Below, piece after piece: positions 17,052 through 24,401 of a stretch of DNA of 47,593 bases. Source of the DNA: an uncultured Bacteroidales bacterium (GTDB taxonomy: Bacteria > Bacteroidota > Bacteroidia > Bacteroidales > Muribaculaceae). A program made the translations under genes and the position numbers. The notes beneath the pieces are model-generated. The model did not search any database, was not told the DNA's origin, and worked only from the letters and a program-made list of their open reading frames with translations. The stretch's first letter is position 1, and every line of letters begins with the position of its first letter. The DNA lies in NCBI GenBank assembly GCA_947173955.1, contig CAMWHE010000013.1, positions 1 to 47,593 of the forward strand. Reading direction: 5' to 3'.

Positions 17052-19619
17052 CTAATTAGAAAAAGATATTTGGTTATTGCAAACACGAATATAGATAGGA
17101 GATGTTTTCAATAAATCTCCAAGAAGCATTTTGTCAATAATGCCATCTATGATTTTTTGTGAAACTATTCGATTTAACGGTCGCGCTCCCATTGTAAGGT
17201 CAACATTTTGAGAGACATAGTCGGTTAAATTATCATCTATTTGAATATCATATCCGGCATTACGCAATTTAATTACGGCGTCGTTGACTTTCTTTGCCGC
17301 TATTGATTTAAGAACGGAATTTGACAAAGGGTTAAAAACGATAATATCGTCAATCCGATTGACAAATTCTGGGGAGGTACGTTGTTTAAGAAGCTGTATC
17401 ATTGACTGTCGAATATTTGCTGATTGACTATCCACTTGGTCTACTATCATTTCAGATCCAAGATTTGATGTCATTATTATAACAGCATTCTTAAAGTTAA
17501 TAGTACGCCCTTTCCCATCAGTCATACGCCCATCGTCTAAAACTTGTAAAAGTGTTTCACAAATTTTAGGATGTGCTTTTTCTATTTCATCGAGAAGTAT
17601 TACAGAATAAGGTTTTCTACGAACAGCCTCAGTAAGCTGTCCACCTTGATCATATCCGACATATCCTGGAGGTGCTCCAAAAAGTCGAGAGACGCTATGT
17701 TCCTGTTGATACTCACTCATATCAATACGAATTAACATCTCTCTACTACCAAAGAGAAATTCTGCTAATGCTTTTGCTAATTCGGTCTTACCGACACCCG
17801 TGGTCCCCATAAAAAGGAAAGAACCAACAGGAGCGTTCTCGTTACCTAATCCAACACGAGAACGCTTGATTACATTACATAATGATTGGATCGCATGGTT
17901 CTGACCTTTTACTATTTCTTCAAGAAATTCGGGCATACTCAATATTCGCTCCAATTCTCCATTATTCATAGATTGAACTGGTATACCAGTAGAACGAGTT
18001 ATTGTTTCTTTAATGTCATCAGAATCTAAAGAAAGTTTCAATAGTGGGGATTCAGACTCTGACATCTCTCGTATCAAGTCATTTAACTCTGTTTCTACTT
18101 GGTCTATCTCTCGATTATAGCGTGCAGCCTCATCATATCTTCCAATAGCCTCTGCTTGTTCACGATTATTTGTTAACTGGGCAATCGTATTTTGGAAAGA
18201 TTGTAGTTTCTCAAATTGTCTTCGTTCATTAACCCATTTCGCATTAAGGATATTTTCTCGTTCTTTTAATTCAGATATCTCCTGTTCCAAATTTGCTATT
18301 CTTGGATATAGATCACCGTCTTGAAGCAGTGATTCACGTTCAATCTCTTTTTGTCGCACCATTCGCGACAAAGAATCAAGTTCAGCAGGAACAGATGAAC
18401 GGTCGATGCGCATGCGGGATGCTGTCTCGTCCAATACATCAATAGCCTTGTCTGGAAGAAATCTATCAGTAACATATTTTGCTGACAAAGAAACTGATGC
18501 AACGATAGCTTCATCAAGAATCTTAACTCTGTGATGAGCTTCAAAACGTGATTTAATACCACGCAAAATGGATATTGAACTTTCAATGGATGGCTCTTCC
18601 ACAACAATCCGTTGAAATCGACGGGCAAAAGCCTGATCTGTTTCAACAAATTTATTGTATTCGTCAAAAGTGGTTGCGCCTATAACCTTGATACCATTTC
18701 TTGCGAGTTCCGGTTTAAGTATATTTGCAGCGTCCATCGCTCCAGCACCTCTCCCTGTACCAAGAAGCAAATGTATTTCATCAATGAATAATATTACTTG
18801 TGGAGATGCTTTTAACTCTGCGACTATGGATTTTAGTCGAGACTCAAATTCTCCTTGCATTGAAGTCCCTGCAACAAGCGTAGCAACGTCTAAACTATAT
18901 AGTTGGAGATGTTTCATGTCTTCGGGTACATCACCTCTATTTAGTCTAAAGGCAAGTCCTTCAACAATGGCGGTTTTGCCAGTTCCAGGTTCTCCTATAA
19001 GCAGCGGATTGTTTTTTGTTTTACGAGAAACAATTTGTAGAATACGCCTTATCTCATCATCTCGGCCAATGGTCGGTTCTATTTCGCCATCCTCAGCGAG
19101 TTTTCTGAGGTTTATGGCAAACCTTTCAAGATTAGTCAATGAGATATGTTCATCTTCAACCGAAATATTAAGACGGTTTCCGGAAGAATATGTATTTATA
19201 GCTTCTGATAAACTACGCTTAGTAATGTTAAACTCTTCAAATAAAGGTGTAACATCGTTACGCGTTGAAACCATTTCCAAAAAAATGACCTCCGGTGGAA
19301 CTAAGCCTCTTTGAGTTTCCCTATTTAAAAGTATCGCATTAACGATTACGAGATTTGCGGACTCAGCAAATTGCGGATTTTCGTTATTAAATCGAGAAGC
19401 ATTCTGAATATATGCACTCAGTCTAGTACAAAATTGTTGATAATCGACGTTAAGCTTATCTAACACGAATCGTAACATTTCTTTTGATTGCTGAACCATA
19501 GCAATCAAAATTAGTGCACAGCTAATTTCATCAAAATGTGACTCACGCGCTAATGCATTGGCGCGATTTAGCAGTTGCTTGGAACTATCGCTAAGTTTTG
19601 AGTAGTCGATTGGTCTCAT
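17052..19619 (-). CDS. ClpB/ClpA-like double AAA+ unfoldase
   Basis: This 855-residue Hsp100 protein has a Clp N-domain-like helical region (about 1-145), AAA1 with Walker A GEPGTGKT (209-216) and Walker B LFIDEIH (277-283), and a coiled-coil middle domain (about 405-525). AAA2 follows with Walker A GTTGVGKT (605-612), pore loop GYVGYDQGG and Walker B ILLDEIEKAH. The middle-domain phrase AIGRYDEAARYNREI resembles the ClpB M-domain, and no ClpP-docking IGF/LGF loop was noticed. A ClpP-independent unfoldase or disaggregase is therefore likely. It starts one base after the E1 stop, inside the conjugation operon, so it is unlikely to be the housekeeping ClpB. Extracting modified proteins, as Cdc48 does in eukaryotes, is an inference from context. 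Confidence 0.9.
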   Translation of the reverse strand: MRPIDYSKLSDSSKQLLNRANALARESHFDEISCALILIAMVQQSKEMLRFVLDKLNVDYQQFCTRLSAYIQNASRFNNENPQFAESANLVIVNAILLNRETQRGLVPPEVIFLEMVSTRNDVTPLFEEFNITKRSLSEAINTYSSGNRLNISVEDEHISLTNLERFAINLRKLAEDGEIEPTIGRDDEIRRILQIVSRKTKNNPLLIGEPGTGKTAIVEGLAFRLNRGDVPEDMKHLQLYSLDVATLVAGTSMQGEFESRLKSIVAELKASPQVILFIDEIHLLLGTGRGAGAMDAANILKPELARNGIKVIGATTFDEYNKFVETDQAFARRFQRIVVEEPSIESSISILRGIKSRFEAHHRVKILDEAIVASVSLSAKYVTDRFLPDKAIDVLDETASRMRIDRSSVPAELDSLSRMVRQKEIERESLLQDGDLYPRIANLEQEISELKERENILNAKWVNERRQFEKLQSFQNTIAQLTNNREQAEAIGRYDEAARYNREIDQVETELNDLIREMSESESPLLKLSLDSDDIKETITRSTGIPVQSMNNGELERILSMPEFLEEIVKGQNHAIQSLCNVIKRSRVGLGNENAPVGSFLFMGTTGVGKTELAKALAEFLFGSREMLIRIDMSEYQQEHSVSRLFGAPPGYVGYDQGGQLTEAVRRKPYSVILLDEIEKAHPKICETLLQVLDDGRMTDGKGRTINFKNAVIIMTSNLGSEMIVDQVDSQSANIRQSMIQLLKQRTSPEFVNRIDDIIVFNPLSNSVLKSIAAKKVNDAVIKLRNAGYDIQIDDNLTDYVSQNVDLTMGARPLNRIVSQKIIDGIIDKMLLGDLLKTSPIYIRVCNNQISFSN

Positions 19620-20858
19620 TTATTCTTCTGTATCTAATTCTATTCCTTCAAAGTTTTCGGATAGCACACCATCATTTAAACCTTCTCCTAAGTCAAGTAC
19701 CGTGTTTGACGAACAAGATGGACAATGCTCATCTTTAGCAATACGAGCACCATACCATTTTAGAATTGTAGGCATATTCTTAGCATTGTTGAAAGGCGCC
19801 CATCCCACATGACGACGTTCTCTTCGATTCGCCCATATGTAGTAATCGTATTCAAGCTCGTTTTCCAATGATTCAATCCCGGAATTTTGACCTTTCGACA
19901 ATTCGACCAAGGCTAATTTGACTATAAGATTACAGATAGGTTCAATGTCAGATGAAAGCCCTACCTGAATCATAGCATTGGCTTCTTCTTCAGAAACATA
20001 AGCTGGAAGCTGCGAGCGATTTGTTATCTCTTCAGCGGCCATAGCGTAAGCCTGTGAACCAACAAGACAATTATAGCAAGGGCCGCCAGGACGGTGTCTA
20101 AAAACATCACCACCTTCTGCACGTGTTACCGCCCTACCAAATATCGCTACTTTGTTATTCTTTAGCAAACATTTAGTAAGAGCAAATCGACTTTGGTTAT
20201 TATCGGTAGCACAAATTACTAAATCTGCTTTAGCAACTTCCTTATCCATCAATGTATGATGCTCATTTATATTAATTGGGAACAAATCAACACGAGCCAA
20301 TTTGTTTTTCCCTATTATAGCATCTTTAATGGCATTTGTCTTCAGTCGGCCCAAATCTTTTATTGTGCAAGTATGACGAGCAAGATTGTGAAGTTCTACG
20401 CGGTCAAAATCAAATAGAGAAAATTCTCCGACTCCGGCTTTGGCAAGTTCTATGGCTATTTGAGAGCCAAAGCTACCTAATCCAATAATCATTACACGTT
20501 TATCGGATAAAATATCCACTTCAAGAATCCCCTTTGCTCTTGAGAACATTTCATCCTTCGAGGGAATGAATTTCACTTTACATTCCTCTGACTGAAATTT
20601 ACTATTGACATAATAGGCTTTGGCTTCATTGTCTGAGAAGACAACTATATGGTATTGCTCTTGAGATGGTATTGCGGTTGGCAATACTGACTTATGCCAA
20701 TAAGCACTTGTTACATGTCCAAAGGCATGGGGTTGTGCAATAGTATGGACATGAACGACATCCTCGCCCTCCCATTCGTAAGATTGACCTTCGATATGGT
20801 TATCTTCTGAATATAGAAAGGTAAGAGCCTCATCCTTATCAATGTATATACATTTCAT
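19620..20858 (-). CDS. E1-like ubiquitin-activating (ThiF/MoeB) enzyme
   Basis: The 412-residue protein has an N-terminal domain of unknown type (1-110), then a ThiF fold. It shows the nucleotide glycine loop GLGSFG (126-131), acidic pair FDFD (Asp150, Asp152), the N/R pair in HNLARH (Asn158, Arg161), Lys173 and the ATP-site TDNNQSR (from Asp219). Two CxxC pairs, CYNC (261-264) and CPSC (379-382), form the usual structural zinc site. Such enzymes adenylate the C-terminal glycine of a ubiquitin-like protein. The preceding gene encodes a protein ending in Gly-Gly, and the two overlap as ATGA. The catalytic cysteine cannot be assigned with confidence; Cys309 in EPICN and Cys164 are candidates. 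The N-terminal HVHTIAQPH text could be a JAMM-like remnant, which is speculative. Confidence 0.9.
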   Translation of the reverse strand: MKCIYIDKDEALTFLYSEDNHIEGQSYEWEGEDVVHVHTIAQPHAFGHVTSAYWHKSVLPTAIPSQEQYHIVVFSDNEAKAYYVNSKFQSEECKVKFIPSKDEMFSRAKGILEVDILSDKRVMIIGLGSFGSQIAIELAKAGVGEFSLFDFDRVELHNLARHTCTIKDLGRLKTNAIKDAIIGKNKLARVDLFPININEHHTLMDKEVAKADLVICATDNNQSRFALTKCLLKNNKVAIFGRAVTRAEGGDVFRHRPGGPCYNCLVGSQAYAMAAEEITNRSQLPAYVSEEEANAMIQVGLSSDIEPICNLIVKLALVELSKGQNSGIESLENELEYDYYIWANRRERRHVGWAPFNNAKNMPTILKWYGARIAKDEHCPSCSSNTVLDLGEGLNDGVLSENFEGIELDTEE

Positions 20859-21166
20859 CCACCAAAAATATCATTATCAATACATAGGTAATCAGTATTC
20901 TTACTGCTGCCCTTTTCTACTACTTCAAATTCGTTGGTTTGAGGGTTGAAGAGAAGCTCTTTTTCAGATATAGTCTCATCTTCCTCAACGGCGTCAATTG
21001 CGAAGCCGTCTTCTGTCATTTTGGTGACGGTGTCCCCCTCATTGGCGGAACCACGATCAACCTGTTCGAAATCGCCTGTTTCAGGGTTAAATACAAGGTC
21101 TTTTAGGGTGCTTGTAGACTGTGTCGAAACACCACGTCCGTTGGGATTAATTACGGGGTCATTCAT
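20855..21166 (-). CDS. 103-residue protein with two 17-residue repeats and a C-terminal Gly-Gly: candidate conjugated modifier
   Basis: This small acidic protein contains LVFNPETGDFEQVDRGS (24-40) and LLFNPQTNEFEVVEKGS (71-87), a clear internal repeat. It ends in NDIFGG, the C-terminal di-glycine needed by E1-activated modifiers. It lies between the E2-like and E1-like genes (12-bp gap upstream, ATGA overlap downstream), exactly where ubiquitin-like genes occur in bacterial conjugation operons. No beta-grasp fold is obvious, and much of the sequence looks disordered. It could therefore be a novel modifier, a divergent ubiquitin-like protein, or a carrier or substrate of the system. The same LVxNxxTGxF motif begins the Ig-like protein of this operon. 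Codon use and AT content match its neighbours, which supports a real gene. Confidence 0.75.
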   Translation of the reverse strand: MNDPVINPNGRGVSTQSTSTLKDLVFNPETGDFEQVDRGSANEGDTVTKMTEDGFAIDAVEEDETISEKELLFNPQTNEFEVVEKGSSKNTDYLCIDNDIFGG

Positions 21167-21178
21167 AGGACTAATAGT

Positions 21179-21625
21179 TTATCTTGTGGGATTTCCACCT
21201 TGACGATTAATTTCATTGATTAGAGTATCGATTGATTGGCCGGTACGGAGATAAATCTCATAGCATTCAAGCCACAAGCGACATTTGATATAAACTCTGT
21301 AAAGAGATACACGCGGAGTCCAACTACTATCAGGACAATGGCAAATTCTTGTTTTGCCATCGGATGTACCATAGTTGTGAAGTTCATGGCTAACTTCTAA
21401 GTCATTGCCATTTCTATCTTTTAGAGGTTTAGTTGTGTACACAACCGGTGCAGAGGATGGAAAGTCCTTGAGCATGATTTTAAGAGTGTACACATTTTTA
21501 GCATTTGTACGTGCACCAATCAATAAATGGGCATTAGATGTACCCATATCGCGGAACATATACATATTGGGTGGCAGCTTTGTTGCCAAAACTGCCTTTT
21601 CGAGTTCTAAGCGAGCATTGTCCAT
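21179..21625 (-). CDS. E2-like ubiquitin-conjugating enzyme (bacterial type)
   Basis: This 148-residue protein fits the E2 fold. A central strand (VYTLKIMLKDFPSSAPVVY) corresponds to the E2 beta-sheet and its YPxxPP turn. LHNYGTSDGKTRICHC then aligns with the E2 pattern HPN-x-G-x-ICL, giving the catalytic cysteine as Cys95 and an HxN-like His83-Asn84. SSWTPRVSLYRVYIK matches the W-S/T-P segment and following helix. It is about the size of a minimal eukaryotic E2. Its ATG overlaps the JAMM gene stop by one base (TAATG), and the Gly-Gly protein follows after 12 bp. It should accept an activated modifier from the neighbouring E1 as a thioester; this is inferred and not shown. Confidence 0.85.
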   Translation of the reverse strand: MDNARLELEKAVLATKLPPNMYMFRDMGTSNAHLLIGARTNAKNVYTLKIMLKDFPSSAPVVYTTKPLKDRNGNDLEVSHELHNYGTSDGKTRICHCPDSSWTPRVSLYRVYIKCRLWLECYEIYLRTGQSIDTLINEINRQGGNPTR

Positions 21626-22671
21626 TAGCGGTGGTTCTTTAGGTGGTTACTATAGTTTAACATGAATATTCCGAACAAATCACTAGAATACTCCCACGAA
21701 TCGTTGAAAACGAAGTGGTCATGTGTTTGCTCAATAAATCCCATTCGATCGATTTCGAATGGCTCATTGGGAAAATCGTGAGGGAATCTTATGATTTCAG
21801 CAAAGATACGAGAGGTGATTTTCAGTGTTACAATACCATCTTCAGAAATCTGCGGTGTCACATCATTAACCCAATTCTGAAATTTAAGGGTGTCAATGAT
21901 TTTCTTAAATTCTTGCCGATTTTCAACATTCGAAAACCAGCCTACTCGATTATTGATAGCAGTTTGTTGTGGTATGATCTGAGGTTCTGCCAATACAAAA
22001 TTCTCTGAATGAGGAAAACGAAGGATATCCCTAAGGTCGCTATCAATCACTTCTCTTAATCGATTTCTTGAATTAATAATGTCCCAACGAGCGTCTACAA
22101 AGTGGGCGTCACGAGCAAAATTGAATGGATTAATAATAATACCTCGGTCATTTATACTACCAATACACAAAACCAATCGGTTGAGATTTAGCTGATCTAT
22201 GCCGTTTTGCATAGTTTGAGTATCATATCCACTTGGATGCGGTAATCCCAAGTGATGATGGGAGTGCCATTCACCGATATGTTGTAGACCATATTCCTTA
22301 AGTTTAGCTCCGATAGTTTCCAAATATTCAATATCTTGGTTGAAAAATGAAGATTGATGATTAGCCTTTGGCCCAGGACCAATTACATATATTACTCGTG
22401 GCGCACCGGATGCAGTCCAAGCACCATAAAGTTGTCCGCCTGTTTCAATATTTGGAAAATCCTGTATACAACGTGCTATGTACTCAAGCTCACTTGAATA
22501 TATCAATGCTTTTGACGTTGGAAGTAATGCAGGTCTCGGGCTAACTACTTCTATGTTTCGTCGATTCTTGATATCCTCAGCATACCTATCGGGGTTTAAT
22601 GTTCTAGTCCAAAAAGATATTCTTGGAATATAGCTTTTCTTTTGTTTTTTCTTTTCTCTTTTCTTGCCCAT
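21625..22671 (-). CDS. JAMM (Prok-JAB) isopeptidase fused to an E2/RWD-like domain
   Basis: The 348-residue protein begins with a lysine-rich tail (GKKREKKKQKK). The JAMM domain has the general base Glu76 in IETGGQLYG, the zinc motif EWHSHHHLGLPHPSGYD with His136, His138 and Asp150, and Ser147. These are all residues needed for a zinc-dependent deubiquitinase-type peptidase. The spacing between HxH and S is eight rather than the canonical seven. The C-terminal 120 residues contain VTLKITSRIFAEIIRF followed by PHDFPNEPFEI and a Trp-containing helix segment (Trp326). This matches the E2/RWD sheet and DFPxxP turn but lacks a cysteine at the active-site position. It is the first gene of the operon. 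It may process or remove the modifier, with the E2-like tail binding the partner. Confidence 0.85.
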   Translation of the reverse strand: MGKKREKKKQKKSYIPRISFWTRTLNPDRYAEDIKNRRNIEVVSPRPALLPTSKALIYSSELEYIARCIQDFPNIETGGQLYGAWTASGAPRVIYVIGPGPKANHQSSFFNQDIEYLETIGAKLKEYGLQHIGEWHSHHHLGLPHPSGYDTQTMQNGIDQLNLNRLVLCIGSINDRGIIINPFNFARDAHFVDARWDIINSRNRLREVIDSDLRDILRFPHSENFVLAEPQIIPQQTAINNRVGWFSNVENRQEFKKIIDTLKFQNWVNDVTPQISEDGIVTLKITSRIFAEIIRFPHDFPNEPFEIDRMGFIEQTHDHFVFNDSWEYSSDLFGIFMLNYSNHLKNHR

Positions 22672-22717
22672 AGCAAGATATTTTGTTATCTCCGAATCCC
22701 CTTGAGATATTGAGAAT

Positions 22718-22753
22718 AAAAAAGCGCAGGATCCGTACTGCTACTCGTCCTGC
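22718..22753 (-). terminator. Leader hairpin with T-run upstream of the JAMM gene (attenuator-like)
   Basis: On the minus strand GCAGGA (22753-22748) pairs with TCCTGC (22731-22726), followed by GC and six T (22723-22718). The loop is 16 nt. It lies 47 bp before the JAMM start, so it could attenuate the cassette or be the boundary left by insertion. Confidence 0.45.
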
Positions 22754-23011
22754 TAATCTGTGGCTGTGGCGGCCGTCACTTCGTAGAACGAGTAACGCAG
22801 AGCCTACGCCGTATGATATATGATACACTAAAGGGGATATACCACCAAGGTATAATCCTCCCAGTGTATTTTAACCATACCCGAGACATCTACCGTTACT
22901 TCATTCTTGACGAAGTTTTGAAATTGCCACATTCCAGATTAGCCAAGAATCAAGCGCAAGTAAACGCTTTTGAAATATGTCTTCAAACCCACCCCACCCA
23001 ACGGAAAACCG

Positions 23012-23050
23012 TAATCGGCGTAGATTTGCATTGCAAATTTACGCCGATTA
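23012..23050. repeat. 39-bp near-perfect palindrome
   Basis: Arms of 19 bp, TAATCGGCGTAGATTTGCA and TGCAAATTTACGCCGATTA, flank a single central T with one mismatch. Each arm contains a TAnnTTTG -7 box in opposite directions. It could be an operator with divergent promoters, a recombination site, or an RNA hairpin. Confidence 0.7.
23034..23041 (-). promoter_or_regulatory. Candidate -7 box TAAATTTG for the conjugation cassette
   Basis: TAAATTTG on the minus strand is a perfect consensus box. It is the nearest such box found upstream of the JAMM gene, though 362 bp away. The opposite arm has TAGATTTG at 23021-23028 on the plus strand. Confidence 0.4.
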
Positions 23051-23087
23051 TCAATATAAAAGAAATAATGAGCGAGTTTTTTCAGAT

Positions 23088-23128
23088 AAAAAATTACCGG
23101 GCAGACGCCGATAGGGGGGGTCTGCCCG
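23088..23128 (-). terminator. Intrinsic terminator of the lipoprotein operon
   Basis: CGGGCAGAC (23098-23106) pairs perfectly with GTCTGCCCG (23120-23128). On the minus strand GGTAA and six T follow. It is 25 bp after the lipoprotein stop and separates that operon from the AT-rich cassette. Confidence 0.85.
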
Positions 23129-23153
23129 ATTTGTATGTTATCGTCAAAAGGAA

Positions 23154-24386
23154 TCAGAGGTCGCGAACGGCACGGAGGGACATGCCCTGTGAGCGGCGGT
23201 CCTTGTTGACCTTGAATGTGCGCTTGCCATTGATGACAAACATATACTGGCCATAGAGGGTGGGGTAGGTGATGAGGTCGGCGGATGCTTTGCCGGCTGT
23301 ACCGATCCACATTCCTGCATAGGGGTTGGCTGCCGAGAAGTCGCATCCTCCGGACGCATAGACGCGTGTGCCGCAGGCAGGGAACCACTGGCCGTTCTGT
23401 TCGGCTCCCTTGGCATCATTGTTCCAGGTCATTGCGGCATAGGTCAGCCAGTCGTAGGGGGTAAGGCCGGTTTCGTCGCAGACGGGCACTTTCCAACCGG
23501 GAGGACAGGGATCGTAGATGGATTTTTTCATCGAGACGCCACCCCAGCGGTCGTCGTCGGAGGTATCGGCCCAGTCGCCTGTGAGGGGATTGTTGAGCAC
23601 GATTTCATCGCCATACTCATCCATCTCGCCGGTGTAGGTATAGGTCATGGCATAGAAGACGGCGGGATTGGCTATCGATTTTTCTACCGAGCCGTAGAAT
23701 TCAGTTGTAGAATGGACAGTCGGGAGGGTGTTACCTTCGATATCGTAGAGGGTTGTCTCGCCATCCATACCGGGGGTGTACTGGTAGTTTTCATCCATTT
23801 CTGTATATGAGGCCGGAGCGGGGAAGGGGTCTTTACGTCCCCACTGGTAGACGAGTCCGTGAGTGGCGAATCCGTCGGCGGGATCGGCGCTGAGCGCGCC
23901 CATATTGCGGGTCATGAATGTCCATGTCGTGCCGTTGGCGTTGGGATCTGTCGTGTAAGCATCAGCGGCGGGGTCGTAGTCGGTCACCCAGAGATGCCAG
24001 CTCCAGAGGATGTTGTCGTCGGCATCGACTGCGGCAACCAGAGCGTTGCCTTCTGTCTCAGAGAGCCATACGACTGCCTTGCTTTCGCCGGCGGCATACT
24101 TTAGGTCGGCGACGAGTGCGGGCTGATCCTGCCAGAGGAGTTTCATCCCGGCAACATTGCCGGTCGAGAGTTCGGTGGAGTTACCCTTATAGGCTGTGGA
24201 GAATGCGGCTACGGAGCCGGGAGCGGCTATATAGCAGTTGGCTGTCTCAACGGCCGAGAGGTCAACAGCCTCGGCCGGAACTGTCACTTCGGGCTCCGTG
24301 GGTCCGGCAGGCTCGGAGTCTGAGTCGCAGGCGGCCATGACTAATCCGGCCGCTGCGATTAGAGAAAATAAATATAGTTTATTCAT
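23154..24386 (-). CDS. Surface lipoprotein with FISUMP-like C-terminal domain
   Basis: The 410-residue protein has a lipoprotein signal with lipobox VMAAC (Cys19), followed by an acidic and proline-rich spacer DSDSEPAGPTEPE. The remainder has the aromatic and glycine-rich pattern of the Fibrobacter succinogenes major paralogous domain family: WTFMTRNMGALS, YQWGRKDPFPAP, YDPCPPGWKVP, and a C-terminal WIGTAGK with RSQGMSLRAVRDL. Such domains occur in secreted proteins of gut Bacteroidetes, with unknown role. It follows the repeat-containing secreted protein by 15 bp and precedes a strong terminator, so the two form one transcription unit. Confidence 0.8.
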   Translation of the reverse strand: MNKLYLFSLIAAAGLVMAACDSDSEPAGPTEPEVTVPAEAVDLSAVETANCYIAAPGSVAAFSTAYKGNSTELSTGNVAGMKLLWQDQPALVADLKYAAGESKAVVWLSETEGNALVAAVDADDNILWSWHLWVTDYDPAADAYTTDPNANGTTWTFMTRNMGALSADPADGFATHGLVYQWGRKDPFPAPASYTEMDENYQYTPGMDGETTLYDIEGNTLPTVHSTTEFYGSVEKSIANPAVFYAMTYTYTGEMDEYGDEIVLNNPLTGDWADTSDDDRWGGVSMKKSIYDPCPPGWKVPVCDETGLTPYDWLTYAAMTWNNDAKGAEQNGQWFPACGTRVYASGGCDFSAANPYAGMWIGTAGKASADLITYPTLYGQYMFVINGKRTFKVNKDRRSQGMSLRAVRDL

Positions 24387-24401
24387 AATGGAGAATTGAC
24401 T

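Larger units (their letters stand above)
22672..23153 (-). other. Intergenic leader region of the conjugation cassette
   Basis: No convincing gene is present in these 482 bp. Two frames crossing it overlap real genes and lack protein-like composition. It holds, from the JAMM start outward: a hairpin with a T-run on the minus strand (22718-22753), a locally GC-rich stretch (about 22724-22810) inside AT-rich DNA, a 39-bp palindrome with promoter-like boxes (23012-23050) and the terminator of the neighbouring lipoprotein operon (23088-23128). The cassette transcript probably begins near 23027, leaving a leader of about 350 nt. Confidence 0.5.

Noticed and set aside
22604..22828. 74-residue frame crossing the JAMM gene start
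   Set aside because: It overlaps the JAMM N terminus in another frame and spans the leader hairpin. No homology or composition support.
14283..23050. Direct repeats or integrase sites flanking the AT-rich cassette
   Set aside because: I compared the cysK-side and palindrome-side spacers by eye and saw no matching repeat, tRNA or integrase gene, so insertion boundaries remain unproven.
22813..23256. 147-residue plus-strand frame in the intergenic region
   Set aside because: It runs through the palindrome, the terminator and into the lipoprotein gene, so it is not a gene.
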